A stretch of 16,722 nucleotides of DNA from JBEKZQ01 sp049509675 (lineage in GTDB: Bacteria; Planctomycetota; Planctomycetia; Pirellulales; Thermoguttaceae): assembly GCA_049509675.1 (NCBI GenBank), contig JBEKZQ010000076.1, positions 1-16,722 on the forward strand, written 5' to 3'. The notes under the pieces are model-generated. The model did not search any database and was not told where the DNA came from. It was given only the letters and a program-made list of their open reading frames with translations. Shown one piece after another: positions 1-6,245 of this stretch; within the stretch, counting starts at the first letter, position 1; each line of letters begins with the position of its first letter. Both the position numbers and the translations under genes were made by a program.

Positions 1-196
1 ACAGGGTGACCCAGATGTGTCCGTACAGGTATTTTTGGTCGGCGGGGCCCGGCGTGGGATTGTGGTGGATGTCGGCTCCCTCGACCTTCGGGCCGTAGCG
101 TTTGGTGGGGGAGTCGTCGATGGCTTTGGTGAGCTGCGGAAGGTTGACCTTGCCTGCGGTGTAGTCGTCGTACTTCGTGTGGCAGGTGACAGGCAT
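1..196 (-). CDS. DDE transposase fragment (IS701/IS4-like), running off the left edge
   Basis: The minus strand is open from an ATG at 196 to the window edge, giving 65 residues without a stop. The peptide contains 'AIDDSPTKRYGPKVEG', then 'HHNPTPGP' and 'YLYGHIWVTL'. This pattern (DD[ST]PT-RYGP, HHNPTPGP, YGH-WV) is what I recall of the first catalytic-Asp region of IS701/IS4-type DDE transposases common in planctomycetes. An intact enzyme would have more than 100 residues before this motif. Here the sequence immediately upstream is the stop codon of a hydrolase fragment, so the gene is 5'-truncated or the ATG is accidental. It is probably non-functional, although the missing left part cannot be judged. 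The family call comes from motif memory, not a search. Confidence 0.6.
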   Translation of the reverse strand, partial: MPVTCHTKYDDYTAGKVNLPQLTKAIDDSPTKRYGPKVEGADIHHNPTPGPADQKYLYGHIWVTL

Positions 197-197
197 C

Positions 198-311
198 CTA
201 CTCGGCCAGGAACTTCAATAGCTCCTCGTGGAATTTCGCGGGGTCGCTCATGTACGGCGCATGACTGCCGCCAGGGATGACCACCATCCGACCCTTGGGC
301 ACTGGGACCAG
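198..311 (-). pseudogene. C-terminal remnant of an alpha/beta-hydrolase
   Basis: The last 37 codons before a TAG at 198-200 on the minus strand read as the classic end of an alpha/beta-hydrolase: 'GRMVVIPGGSHAPYMSDP' followed by 'KFHEELLKFLAE'. The His of 'GGSH' sits where the catalytic histidine of the Ser-Asp-His triad lies, and the 'DPxKFHEELLxFL' helix is the usual last helix. An in-frame stop at 312-314 closes the frame upstream. A second frame just before it ('EDDQVHYLVA') looks like the preceding strand-helix, which suggests a frameshift as well as 5' loss. No nucleophile elbow (GxSxG) is present within about 150 bases upstream. I read it as a decayed fragment touching the transposase remnant on its 3' side. 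Confidence 0.6.
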
Positions 312-465
312 CTACGAGATAATGCACCTGGTCATCCTCCATCGAACCGCATAGGTAGTCCAGGCAGGCCACGGTTTCCAACGAGACAATCATCTCATGC
401 AACAGCGCAACTCTCAAGGCCCCGGATCGCCTGCAAGGAAGCCGGAATAAATTCCCGCACGCCCG

Positions 466-810
466 CTACCTTCTCAGCCACCGCGCAAGCACGGCAACGA
501 CGTAGTCGATCTGTTCCCGCGTCAGGGGCTTGCCTTGGGGAATGCGGTGCCACTTGGCGAGGCATTCCCGACAACAGGTAGCCGTGGCGTGCTGGGCGAC
601 GAAAACCGGGTGCCCCCGCATCGGTGTCTGCCGTCCGTCGTTCTTCGGCTGGGCATCAGCCAACCGCTCGACGACGAATCGCCTGCCGTGCTCCAGGACG
701 ACGGGGAGGGACTTCTCGTTCAGGTACGACGTTTCCTTCTCCCCGAGCCGGAAGCGACTGCGGAACCTGCTCCGGGCCAAGGCCGCAAACAGTTCGTCCG
801 GGTCGCGCAT
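466..810 (-). CDS. DUF4186 family protein
   Basis: This is a 114-residue protein. The start is ATG at 810, chosen because a GGAG lies 5 nt upstream; a TTG one codon earlier would be too close to it. Recognised DUF4186 hallmarks are 'SRFRSRFRL' near the N-terminus, 'PKNDGRQTPMRGHPVF' in the middle and 'AQHATATCCRECLAKWH' followed by a basic C-terminal helix. The conserved HAT-x-TCC-x2-C-x4-WH cluster could bind a metal, but the family has no established function that I know of. The length matches the family, so the gene appears intact. It may be read together with a possible microprotein gene ending 34 bases upstream. Nothing recognisable follows it between 312 and 465. Confidence 0.8.
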   Translation of the reverse strand: MRDPDELFAALARSRFRSRFRLGEKETSYLNEKSLPVVLEHGRRFVVERLADAQPKNDGRQTPMRGHPVFVAQHATATCCRECLAKWHRIPQGKPLTREQIDYVVAVLARWLRR

Positions 811-844
811 CAATGCTCCAGCTTGGACGTGTTGCGACGGGCTT

Positions 845-925
845 TCAGACGCTCATCAGGACCAGGTACGACGCCATCACGATCCTCAGCACGGCGAGAA
901 TGACGGCGACCACGACCGCAAGCAT
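845..925 (-). CDS. Possible 26-residue single-span membrane microprotein
   Basis: An ATG at 925 is preceded by AAGGA with 5 nt spacing, a good ribosome binding site. The frame runs 26 codons to a TGA at 845-847. Almost the whole peptide is one hydrophobic helix: it opens 'MLAVVVAVILAVLRIVMAS' and ends with 'LVLMSV'. It lies directly upstream of the DUF4186 gene on the same strand, so the two could share a transcript. The plausible Shine-Dalgarno and hydrophobic composition support it. Against it, GC-rich DNA readily produces short Val/Ala/Leu-rich frames and no homologue is known to me. A 69-codon frame covering the same DNA is Arg-rich and unconvincing. Confidence 0.35.
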   Translation of the reverse strand: MLAVVVAVILAVLRIVMASYLVLMSV

Positions 926-975
926 TGCCGTCCTTACACATGGTCATCTCGCACCTGAGTTGTATGTCTGCTGAC

Positions 976-1007
976 CGGCTTTCCTGCCGCTCCGGCAAGG
1001 AGAGCCG
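976..1007. repeat. Strong stem-loop, terminator-like
   Basis: The arms CGGCTTTCCTGCCG and CGGCA-A-GGAGAGCCG form a stem of about 14 pairs with one bulged A, one G-T wobble and a CTC loop. On the plus strand it is followed by AGTGCTTTT, so it could act as a weak terminator. On the minus strand it lies about 50 nt upstream of the microprotein/DUF4186 pair and would be a structured leader. Its form also fits dispersed intergenic palindromes. Confidence 0.55.
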
Positions 1008-1071
1008 AGTGCTTTTCACCCAGATTCTACCGGACTTGCGTGGGCGCGGGGAAGTGGTGGCTGGTGTCCGC

Positions 1072-1094
1072 AGGGGCGGCGAGAACTCGCCCCT
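1072..1094. repeat. REP-like palindrome
   Basis: AGGGGCG at 1072-1078 is matched perfectly by CGCCCCT at 1088-1094, and the centre contains CGAG-AA-CTCG. The compact GC-rich palindrome in a gene-free gap resembles bacterial REP-type elements. Only one copy is visible in this window. Confidence 0.5.
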
Positions 1095-1245
1095 ACGGCT
1101 TGCCGGTGTTCTGGACGGGCTCGGTCGCGTGAGTCCCCTCGGGGGCTGGACACGGCGGGGCGATCTTGTAAGATGGATGGCGATGCGGGCCTGGATCGGC
1201 TCCAGGCTGGTTCCAACCCGGCATGTCGAACAGCCAACTTATTGA

Positions 1246-1252
1246 AAAGGAG
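1246..1252 (+). promoter_or_regulatory. Ribosome binding site fixing a GTG start
   Basis: AAAGGAG lies 6 nt before GTG at 1259. It favours that start over the in-frame ATG at 1223, which has no such site and would put a hydrophilic extension in front of the signal peptide. Confidence 0.7.
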
Positions 1253-1258
1253 CGTTCC

Positions 1259-1987
1259 GTGAAATCCATGCCAAGCGCCGTCCTGGTCCTGTTGTGGGCA
1301 ACCTGTTCCTTGGCCGCCGGCACGTGGCAGCCGGAAGAGGGTTTCGTGAGCCTCTTTGACGGAAAGACCCTCGACGGCTGGAAGGTGGGCGACAACGCCG
1401 ACGTCTTCCGGGTCCGCGACGGCATGATCGTGATGGAGTGCCCGGCGACGACCCACCGTCCCGCGCACCTGTTCTATGTCGGGGACGTAAGCCGTCACGA
1501 CTTCAAGAACTTCGACCTCAAGGTGGACGTGATGACCTTCCCCAAGGCGAACTCGGGCATCTACTTCCATACGAAGTATCAGGAGGCCGACTGGCCCAAG
1601 TTCGGGATCGAATGCCAGGTCGACAACAGTCATGTCGACTGGCGGCGGACGGGCAGCCTGTACGGCATCAGGAACATCTCGTGGGGGCCGGAAACGCCGC
1701 CCAGGAACAACAAGGAGAACGTCACCATCCTGCCGAAACCCCCGGTCACGGACAACGTCTGGTACAGCCAGGAGGTCATCTACCAGGACGGGCTGGTGAC
1801 GGTCAATCTCGACGGCAAGACCATGTTCGAGTACAGGATTCCCCATGCGGATGTCGAGCATAAGCTTCCGACCGGGATGACCTGGCTGCCACGGGGCACC
1901 TTCGCCCTTCAGGGGCACCCGCCGATGCCGGGCCATATCAGCAAGGCATGCTTCAAGAACATCCGCGTCAAGGTCCTGCCCGACTGA
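1259..1987 (+). CDS. Secreted DUF1080 / 3-keto-disaccharide hydrolase domain protein
   Basis: This is a 242-residue protein. The GTG start is set by AAAGGAG 6 nt upstream and gives an N-terminus with Lys2 and then a hydrophobic stretch ('AVLVLLWATCSLAAG', residues 6-21), a likely Sec signal peptide. The mature part opens with the signature 'SLFDGKTLDGWK' (31-42), followed by 'NSGIYFHT' (98-105) and a closing 'CFKNIRVKVLPD' strand. These are standard landmarks of the DUF1080 beta-sandwich, a concanavalin-like fold with members shown to hydrolyse 3-keto-glycosides. The length matches single-domain members, so it appears complete. Planctomycetes carry many paralogues that probably act on glycans outside the cytoplasm; the substrate of this one is unknown. 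No operon partner is adjacent on its strand. Confidence 0.85.
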   Translation: MKSMPSAVLVLLWATCSLAAGTWQPEEGFVSLFDGKTLDGWKVGDNADVFRVRDGMIVMECPATTHRPAHLFYVGDVSRHDFKNFDLKVDVMTFPKANSGIYFHTKYQEADWPKFGIECQVDNSHVDWRRTGSLYGIRNISWGPETPPRNNKENVTILPKPPVTDNVWYSQEVIYQDGLVTVNLDGKTMFEYRIPHADVEHKLPTGMTWLPRGTFALQGHPPMPGHISKACFKNIRVKVLPD

Positions 1988-2197
1988 GTCGCTCACGCCT
2001 CTGCCCGCCTGCCTGGCTGCCGTCACCGCGCGCCTCTTCGCCACGGTCTCCTCCTCGCCCGCCATCGCCTTCTCGATCCTCCGGAGCAACTCCGAATCCC
2101 CGAGCGACCCGGCATACTCTCGTGCCAGTTGCTTGATCCAACACACGATCGAATTCTTGTGTACATCCAGGCCGACGCAGATTAAGCTCTTCTTCAT
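1988..2197 (-). pseudogene. IS110-family transposase N-terminal remnant
   Basis: An ATG at 2197, preceded by GGGAGGA on the minus strand, opens a frame reading 'MKKSLICVGLDVHKNSIV'. 'VGLDVHK' is the first catalytic-Asp motif (RuvC-like DEDD) at the N-terminus of IS110/IS1111 transposases. After about residue 18 the sequence ('WIKQLAREYAGSLGDSELL' and a charged Glu/Arg helix) no longer looks like the continuing N-terminal domain. The frame then runs antisense into the DUF1080 gene. The element is therefore internally deleted and 3'-truncated; full transposases have about 300-400 residues. The second part might be from the C-terminal end of such a transposase, but this is uncertain. No intact IS110 ends were recognised. 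Confidence 0.6.
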
Positions 2198-2228
2198 TGG
2201 ACCGGTCCTCCCGTATGTGGCTCTGTCG

Positions 2229-2255
2229 TAAAGGGGTTTCGAACACAACCCTTTA
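2229..2255. repeat. Inverted repeat between the IS110 remnant and lldP
   Basis: TAAAGGG-g-TT (2229-2238) pairs with AACCCTTTA (2247-2255), giving nine base pairs with one bulged G and an 8-nt loop. It lies upstream of both the minus-strand IS110 remnant and the plus-strand permease gene. It could be part of the old element or a regulatory hairpin in the lldP leader. Confidence 0.4.
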
Positions 2256-2345
2256 GGATAATCCACGCTCTACGCGAGCGACTGGTCCAACCATTTTCTC
2301 TACATGAATAATCCGGGTTCACAGTCCTGGAAATGGGGAACCGCA

Positions 2346-4058
2346 ATGCAGTGGGTGCAAATCTATGATCCGCTAGGGCAGCCACTGCTTTCGTCGTTGG
2401 TGGCGGGCATACCGATTTTCGTCTTGCTGGGCTTGTTGCTGCTGGGCGTTTCGGCGCCGCGGGCGGCGCTGGCGGGACTGGCCGCCGCCCTGGCCGTTGC
2501 CGTGGGCTTGTTCAAAATGCCCGCCTCGGCCGCATTGGCCGCCGCCGCCTACGGCGCCTGCTATGGCCTGTTGCCGATCGGCTGGATCGTGGTGTCGGCC
2601 GTGTTCCTGTTCCAATTGACAGTCCACTGCGGCCAGTTCGAGATCGTGAAGCGCTGGGTGATGATCATCTCGCCCGATCGGCGCATGCAGGCCTTGTTGA
2701 TCGCCTTCTGCTTCGGCACCTTGTTGGAAGGCGTGGCCGGGTTCGGCGCGCCGGTAGCCATCTCCGCTGCCTTGCTCATCGGGGTCGGCTTCAGACCGCT
2801 GTATGCCGCCGGGCTGGCCCTGTTGGCCAATACCGCGCCGGTCGCCTTCGGCACGCTGGGCACTCCGCTGTTGATGTTGGCCCAGGCCTCCGGCCTCAGC
2901 GAGTTGGCCCTGTCGCAAATGGCCGGGCGGCAACTGTGCTTCGTGGCCGTCCTCATTCCGCTGTGGATGATCGCGCTGATGTCGGGCTGGAAAGGGGTCA
3001 AAGGCTGCTGGCCTGCGATCCTGGTTTGCGGCGGCAGCTACGGCCTGCTCCAGTTCCTCGTCTCGAACTATCACGGCCCCCGTTTGGTCGGAGTGACCAG
3101 CGGCCTCGGGTCGCTGGCGGCGATGGTCGTGCTCATGCGCTTCTGGCAACCGAAGGATGTCTGGCGGTTCCCCGACGAATCGCCCGAACGTTCTTCTTCC
3201 ATTGCGAATACGGTCGATCGGGCTGCAGGGCCCGGGGAATTGTCGCGCGCACAAGTCGCCTATGCCTGGACTCCTTGGCTGTTGCTGATGGCCACGGTTT
3301 TCCTTTGGGGCTGGCCGGCCTGGCAAACCATCCTCGACGGCGGCAGCCGGGAGAACCCCAACTTGCTCCACGGCATCGGCAAGGTGGCCGTCTCGGTGCC
3401 CTATCTGGCCGGGCGGGTCTATCGCACTGCGCCGGTGGTCGAGGTTCCCGCGGGATCCGCGCACGCCGCCGATCCCGAAAAGGCCGTCTACGAGCTCAAC
3501 TGGCTCTCGACCACCGGGTCCGGCATCTTTGCCGCGGCCGTGCTCTCCGCCCTGTGGCTCCGCATCCGTCCGGCAGTCTTCTTCGTCCAGCTTGCCGCGA
3601 CAGTCGCCCGCATTCGTTGGGCCCTGGTCACGATGGCTTGCATGCTGGCCCTGGCCTTCGTAACGAAGTATAGCGGGGCGGACGCGACGCTCGGCCTGGC
3701 CTTTACGCGCACCGGCTGGTTCTATCCGCTGTGCGCTCCCTTGTTGGGCTGGCTGGGTGTGGCGCTGACCGGCTCCGACACCACGGCCAACGCGCTGTTC
3801 GGCAGCCTGCAGCGAATCACGGCCGAGCAATTGGGGCTCAACACCACGCTCATCGTTGCCAGCAATAGCACGGGCGGGGTGATGGGCAAGATGATCGCTG
3901 CCCAGAGCATTGTCGTTGCCGCCGCGGCCACCGCTCAAACGGGCGCCGAGAACAAGATCCTGCGGTTTGTCTTGTTCCACAGCGTGATCCTGGCGCTGCT
4001 CATGGGACTGTTGACCCTCGCCCAGGCCTATTGGCTCACCTGGATGATCCCGAAGTAG
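2346..4058 (+). CDS. lldP: L-lactate permease (LctP/LldP family)
   Basis: This 570-residue polytopic inner-membrane protein is of the lactate permease family, which imports L-lactate, D-lactate or glycolate by proton symport. The start ATG at 2346 was preferred over an in-frame ATG at 2304 because family members begin close to 'W-Q-YDPLG' (here 'MQWVQIYDPLGQP') and GGGGA lies about 6 nt upstream. Family landmarks visible include 'GTLLEGVAGFGAPVAI' in the first third, 'NTAPVAFGTLGTP' and, near the C-terminus, 'LTGSDTTANALFG' followed by 'ASNSTGGVMGKMI'. At least ten hydrophobic segments are visible. A hydrophilic loop follows 'DVWRFPDESPE' near the middle. The length fits the usual 530-600. 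The gene stands alone and ends in a strong terminator. It may pair functionally with the dehydrogenase downstream, but that is inference. Confidence 0.93.
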   Translation: MQWVQIYDPLGQPLLSSLVAGIPIFVLLGLLLLGVSAPRAALAGLAAALAVAVGLFKMPASAALAAAAYGACYGLLPIGWIVVSAVFLFQLTVHCGQFEIVKRWVMIISPDRRMQALLIAFCFGTLLEGVAGFGAPVAISAALLIGVGFRPLYAAGLALLANTAPVAFGTLGTPLLMLAQASGLSELALSQMAGRQLCFVAVLIPLWMIALMSGWKGVKGCWPAILVCGGSYGLLQFLVSNYHGPRLVGVTSGLGSLAAMVVLMRFWQPKDVWRFPDESPERSSSIANTVDRAAGPGELSRAQVAYAWTPWLLLMATVFLWGWPAWQTILDGGSRENPNLLHGIGKVAVSVPYLAGRVYRTAPVVEVPAGSAHAADPEKAVYELNWLSTTGSGIFAAAVLSALWLRIRPAVFFVQLAATVARIRWALVTMACMLALAFVTKYSGADATLGLAFTRTGWFYPLCAPLLGWLGVALTGSDTTANALFGSLQRITAEQLGLNTTLIVASNSTGGVMGKMIAAQSIVVAAAATAQTGAENKILRFVLFHSVILALLMGLLTLAQAYWLTWMIPK

Positions 4059-4075
4059 CGGGGATCGCCTGGTGC

Positions 4076-4097
4076 CACGGGCTTGCTCGTGTTTTTT
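4076..4097 (+). terminator. Intrinsic terminator of lldP
   Basis: CACGGG and CTCGTG form a six-pair stem (one G-U) closed by a CTTG loop, a stable tetraloop as RNA, and are followed directly by six Ts (4092-4097). It lies 18 nt after the lldP stop codon. Confidence 0.8.
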
Positions 4098-4258
4098 CGA
4101 ACGGCTCTTGCGGCTGGAAATCACCCAAGCCGTGAGGTGTGAGGATGGTCGGCAGCCGTCAGGCTGTTCTGCGCCTGAGGAGAGATTCCGGGTTCGCCGA
4201 CGAACCACACGGAGAGGTCTTCCGACGGTTCAAGCTGCAAGAACCGAAAACGCCGCAG

Positions 4259-4275
4259 CACTGGCGAAGCCAGTG
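4259..4275. repeat. Palindrome CACTGGC-GAA-GCCAGTG
   Basis: A perfect 7-bp inverted repeat with a GAA loop, followed by GCACC. It resembles a dispersed intergenic palindrome type I associate with planctomycete genomes. The lldP terminator ('GGTGCCACGGGCTTG') loosely resembles the same motif. Confidence 0.55.
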
Positions 4276-4285
4276 GCACCCGGCG

Positions 4286-4306
4286 GGACGGATTGGCAAT
4301 CCGTCC
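4286..4306. repeat. Perfect palindrome GGACGGATTG-G-CAATCCGTCC
   Basis: A perfect 10-bp inverted repeat around a single central G, only 10 nt after the preceding palindrome. It lies between lldP and the convergent minus-strand gene. It has no T-tract, so it is more likely a dispersed REP-like unit than a terminator. The rest of 4098-4258 showed nothing else I could name. Confidence 0.6.
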
Positions 4307-4340
4307 TACGAGGATTGATCAACCTATTCTCTTGCGGCGC

Positions 4341-5459
4341 CTATCGATCGGTCGAGAGCACGGCCTTGCCGCGCTCATCGCAGACGCGCAACTGGAACCA
4401 CCAATGGACGGCCCAATCCTGCGTCTGCTCGTTCTGGCAGATCTTGACCAGGATCCTGTTTCGGCCGGCGGCCAAAATGGCCCGGCTCACGTATTGGTCC
4501 ATTTGCGAGCCGCCGTGATAGACCTTGTGCTCGTCGATCAGTTTGCCGTTGAGCCACAGTTTCAGGGCGTTGAACGAGGTAAGTCGGAACTCGACCTCGC
4601 GCCGCCGATCGGCAAGGAACTCGACCGTCGCGTAGCCCACGACGCCTTTCTCCGTGCCCAGGACGCGATTCAGGTCGATCTGCCCGTACTCGTCGCTGCT
4701 GACGTGATCCACCCAGCGGACCGGCCCGTGCTTGCCCTCATGGGAAGCGGCGGCGGCGAATTCCCGCTCCGGCGGATAAGCGATGTCGAACCCCTTTTCG
4801 CCGCGGTTGTCGAACGGTCCGATCAGTTTCCAGCGCACGATCAGGCCCAGATGCCGCGGCACGTCGACGGTGCGTCCCGCCTTCTGCAGCCGCTCGGTCA
4901 GCAGCCGGACCTGATCGAGATCCGTGGCCCCCGCGAGTGCTTGCTCGTAGCCGGCCGTCGCCTGCTGCGACCGCTGGGCCTCGGTCGCGGCATCGGCCTG
5001 CCCGATCAAGCGGGCCACCGCATCGCGGCGCATCTCGGGGCTGGGATCGTCGATCATTCCCGGCACGAGGCGGGCCGGGGCGGTCTTGTCGGCCCGCACG
5101 AGCCACTCGTAGGCCAGGCGTCGGGCCCGGCCCGAGTGTCGCGTATCGCGAACGAACGCTTCCAACTGGGCCGTCGGCAATGGCCCGCCGCGATCGAGCT
5201 GGTGCTGGGCGACCGCATCGACGGCCGTGGCGATCCAATTGGCGGCCAGCGGATTGGCGCGATCCAGAGCGGCCAGGATGACGGGCAATTGCCGCGCATC
5301 GGCGGCGGCCACTTTTCGCCACGCCCCGGCCGCTTCGCTTTGCCCCGCGCCCCGCGGCCCCACGGCCTGGAGCGTCGCCAGCGGCGGCGTCAGCTCCGCG
5401 TCGGCCGGCCCGGCACACGTCGCCGCAATCGTCAGTAGCAGGTTGGCAAGGTTCCACAT
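4341..5459 (-). CDS. Secreted protein with helical repeats and a C-terminal beta-sandwich-like domain
   Basis: This is a 372-residue protein. The N-terminus 'MWNLANLLLTIAATCAG' and an 'ADA-E' site near residue 21 look like a Sec signal peptide. Residues about 50-195 are Ala/Arg-rich helices, with 'DDPSPEMRRDAVARLIG' (137-153) resembling a HEAT-like repeat. From about 208 the style changes to a beta-rich domain: 'RWKLIGPFDNRGEKGFD' (209-225), 'YPPE', 'TSFNALKLWLNGKLIDEHK' (294-312) and 'GRNRILVKICQNE' (332-344). This 'GPFDN ... LWLNGK ... G-N-LLVK' pattern recurs in extracellular planctomycete proteins and resembles galactose-binding or lamina-type sandwiches. I cannot name a catalytic function. 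It has its own promoter-like sequence just upstream and ends in the palindrome-rich gap. Confidence 0.75.
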   Translation of the reverse strand: MWNLANLLLTIAATCAGPADAELTPPLATLQAVGPRGAGQSEAAGAWRKVAAADARQLPVILAALDRANPLAANWIATAVDAVAQHQLDRGGPLPTAQLEAFVRDTRHSGRARRLAYEWLVRADKTAPARLVPGMIDDPSPEMRRDAVARLIGQADAATEAQRSQQATAGYEQALAGATDLDQVRLLTERLQKAGRTVDVPRHLGLIVRWKLIGPFDNRGEKGFDIAYPPEREFAAAASHEGKHGPVRWVDHVSSDEYGQIDLNRVLGTEKGVVGYATVEFLADRRREVEFRLTSFNALKLWLNGKLIDEHKVYHGGSQMDQYVSRAILAAGRNRILVKICQNEQTQDWAVHWWFQLRVCDERGKAVLSTDR

Positions 5460-5494
5460 GCTGGTGACTGCCCGGTGGATGGTGGATGCTTTGC

Positions 5495-5522
5495 ATTATA
5501 TTGGATGGCCGTCTGCCGTGAA
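5495..5522 (-). promoter_or_regulatory. Candidate sigma70-type promoter of the minus-strand secreted protein gene
   Basis: On the minus strand a perfect TATAAT (5495-5500) follows TTCACG (5517-5522, 4 of 6 matches to TTGACA) with a 16-nt spacer. Transcription would start about 30 nt before the ATG at 5459. A perfect -10 box in such GC-rich DNA is unlikely by chance. Confidence 0.5.
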
Positions 5523-5541
5523 AACGGGGATACTCCCCCGT
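5521..5541 (-). terminator. Terminator-like hairpin on the minus strand
   Basis: ACGGGG (5524-5529) pairs with CCCCGT (5536-5541) around a 6-nt loop. Read on the minus strand, the stem ends in TTTT (5521-5524). It sits just ahead of the promoter of the secreted protein gene and could shield it from read-through. No minus-strand gene lies immediately upstream, so it may be only a palindrome. Confidence 0.4.
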
Positions 5542-5672
5542 GATCGGTTATAGAGAAAGGACCTACCGATTCCGGCGGGTAGCTTGTACGAAATGCCGCC
5601 GGGTGGTTCTAATGGAGGTCAGGAGGGGATTAACGCGGCTCGGGGAATCAGTTAACGGGAGACGACTGAAGT

Positions 5673-6245
5673 ATGGCAGCAAAAAAGCCTCGGAAACGAC
5701 CGGGCCGTAACCTCACACCGAGCAATCCGCCTCCGGCACAGCCGCAGGCGGCGGAGCGGCTGCTGAGCGACATCCGCGGCCTGATCGAACAGGCACGCCA
5801 GCAGGTGGCGCGGACGGTGAACGCCGCCATGGTCCGGCTCTACTGGAGCATCGGCAAACGCATCCGCGAGGACATACTGCACGAGCAGCGGGCCGAATAT
5901 GGCGAGGAGATTGTGGCGTCACTGTCGGCACAATTAACAATGCAGTACGGCCGAGGGTTCGGGCGTCGAAGCCTGTTCCGAATGATGCAGTTTGCCGAGT
6001 TCTTCCCCGACGAGCGAATTGTGTCGGCGCTGTCGGCACAATTGGGCTGGAGCCATTTCGTCGAGATACTTTCATTGGACAACCCGCTGAAACGCGATTT
6101 CTACGCGGAAATGTGCCGCATCGAGCGGTGGAGCGTGCGCACGTTGCGGCAGAAGATCGATCGGCTGCTGTTCGGTCCAATAAACCAGTTAGCACCGGAG
6201 AAGCCTGCGGCATCCGCGCGACGAACACGCCGACGTGCGACATGA
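5673..6245 (+). pseudogene. Truncated YhcG/DUF1016 nuclease, N-terminal domain only
   Basis: This is a 190-codon frame. After a basic Pro-rich leader (residues 1-25), residues about 28-167 match the DUF1016 N-terminal domain of the YhcG family: 'RLYWSIGKRIREDIL' (55-69), 'YGRGFGRRSLFRMMQFAEFF' (92-111), 'QLGWSHFVEILSLDNPLKRD' (123-142) and 'ERWSVRTLRQKIDRLLF' (151-167). Family proteins are usually about 340-380 residues and carry a C-terminal PDDEXK nuclease domain. Here homology stops at about base 6173 and 23 unrelated residues ('GPINQLAPEKPAASARR' and more) follow before the TGA. The nuclease is therefore missing, and a recombination joint near 6174 is likely. Because the frame stays open and its stop overlaps the next start, the fragment could still be expressed, perhaps as a DNA-binding or partner domain. 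Start ATG 5673 has a GGGAG 10-11 nt upstream. Confidence 0.75.

Larger units (their letters stand above)
926..1258. other. Gene-free interval with a strong hairpin and a palindrome
   Basis: I see no convincing gene here. The interval holds the hairpin at 976-1007 and the palindrome at 1072-1094, listed separately. Promoter elements for the DUF1080 gene were not clear. Confidence 0.6.

Noticed and set aside
810..1019. 69-codon minus-strand frame upstream of DUF4186
   Set aside because: Arg/Ser-rich, no ribosome site or known motif, covers the hairpin and a more plausible microprotein frame.
1016..2266. 416-codon minus-strand frame across the DUF1080 gene
   Set aside because: Only its first part (from 2197 down to about 1988) is IS110-like; the rest is antisense to a real gene.
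2373..4208. 611-codon open frame antisense to lldP
   Set aside because: Gln/Gly/Arg-rich shadow of a clear permease gene in GC-rich DNA; no motif.
4293..5438. 381-codon plus-strand frame opposite the secreted protein gene
   Set aside because: The minus strand has a signal peptide, promoter and conserved domain; the plus frame has no motif.
6113..6241. Possible 43-residue N-terminal extension of the dehydrogenase
   Set aside because: It overlaps the YhcG fragment in another frame, has no ribosome site, and the family N-terminus begins near the ATG at 6242.
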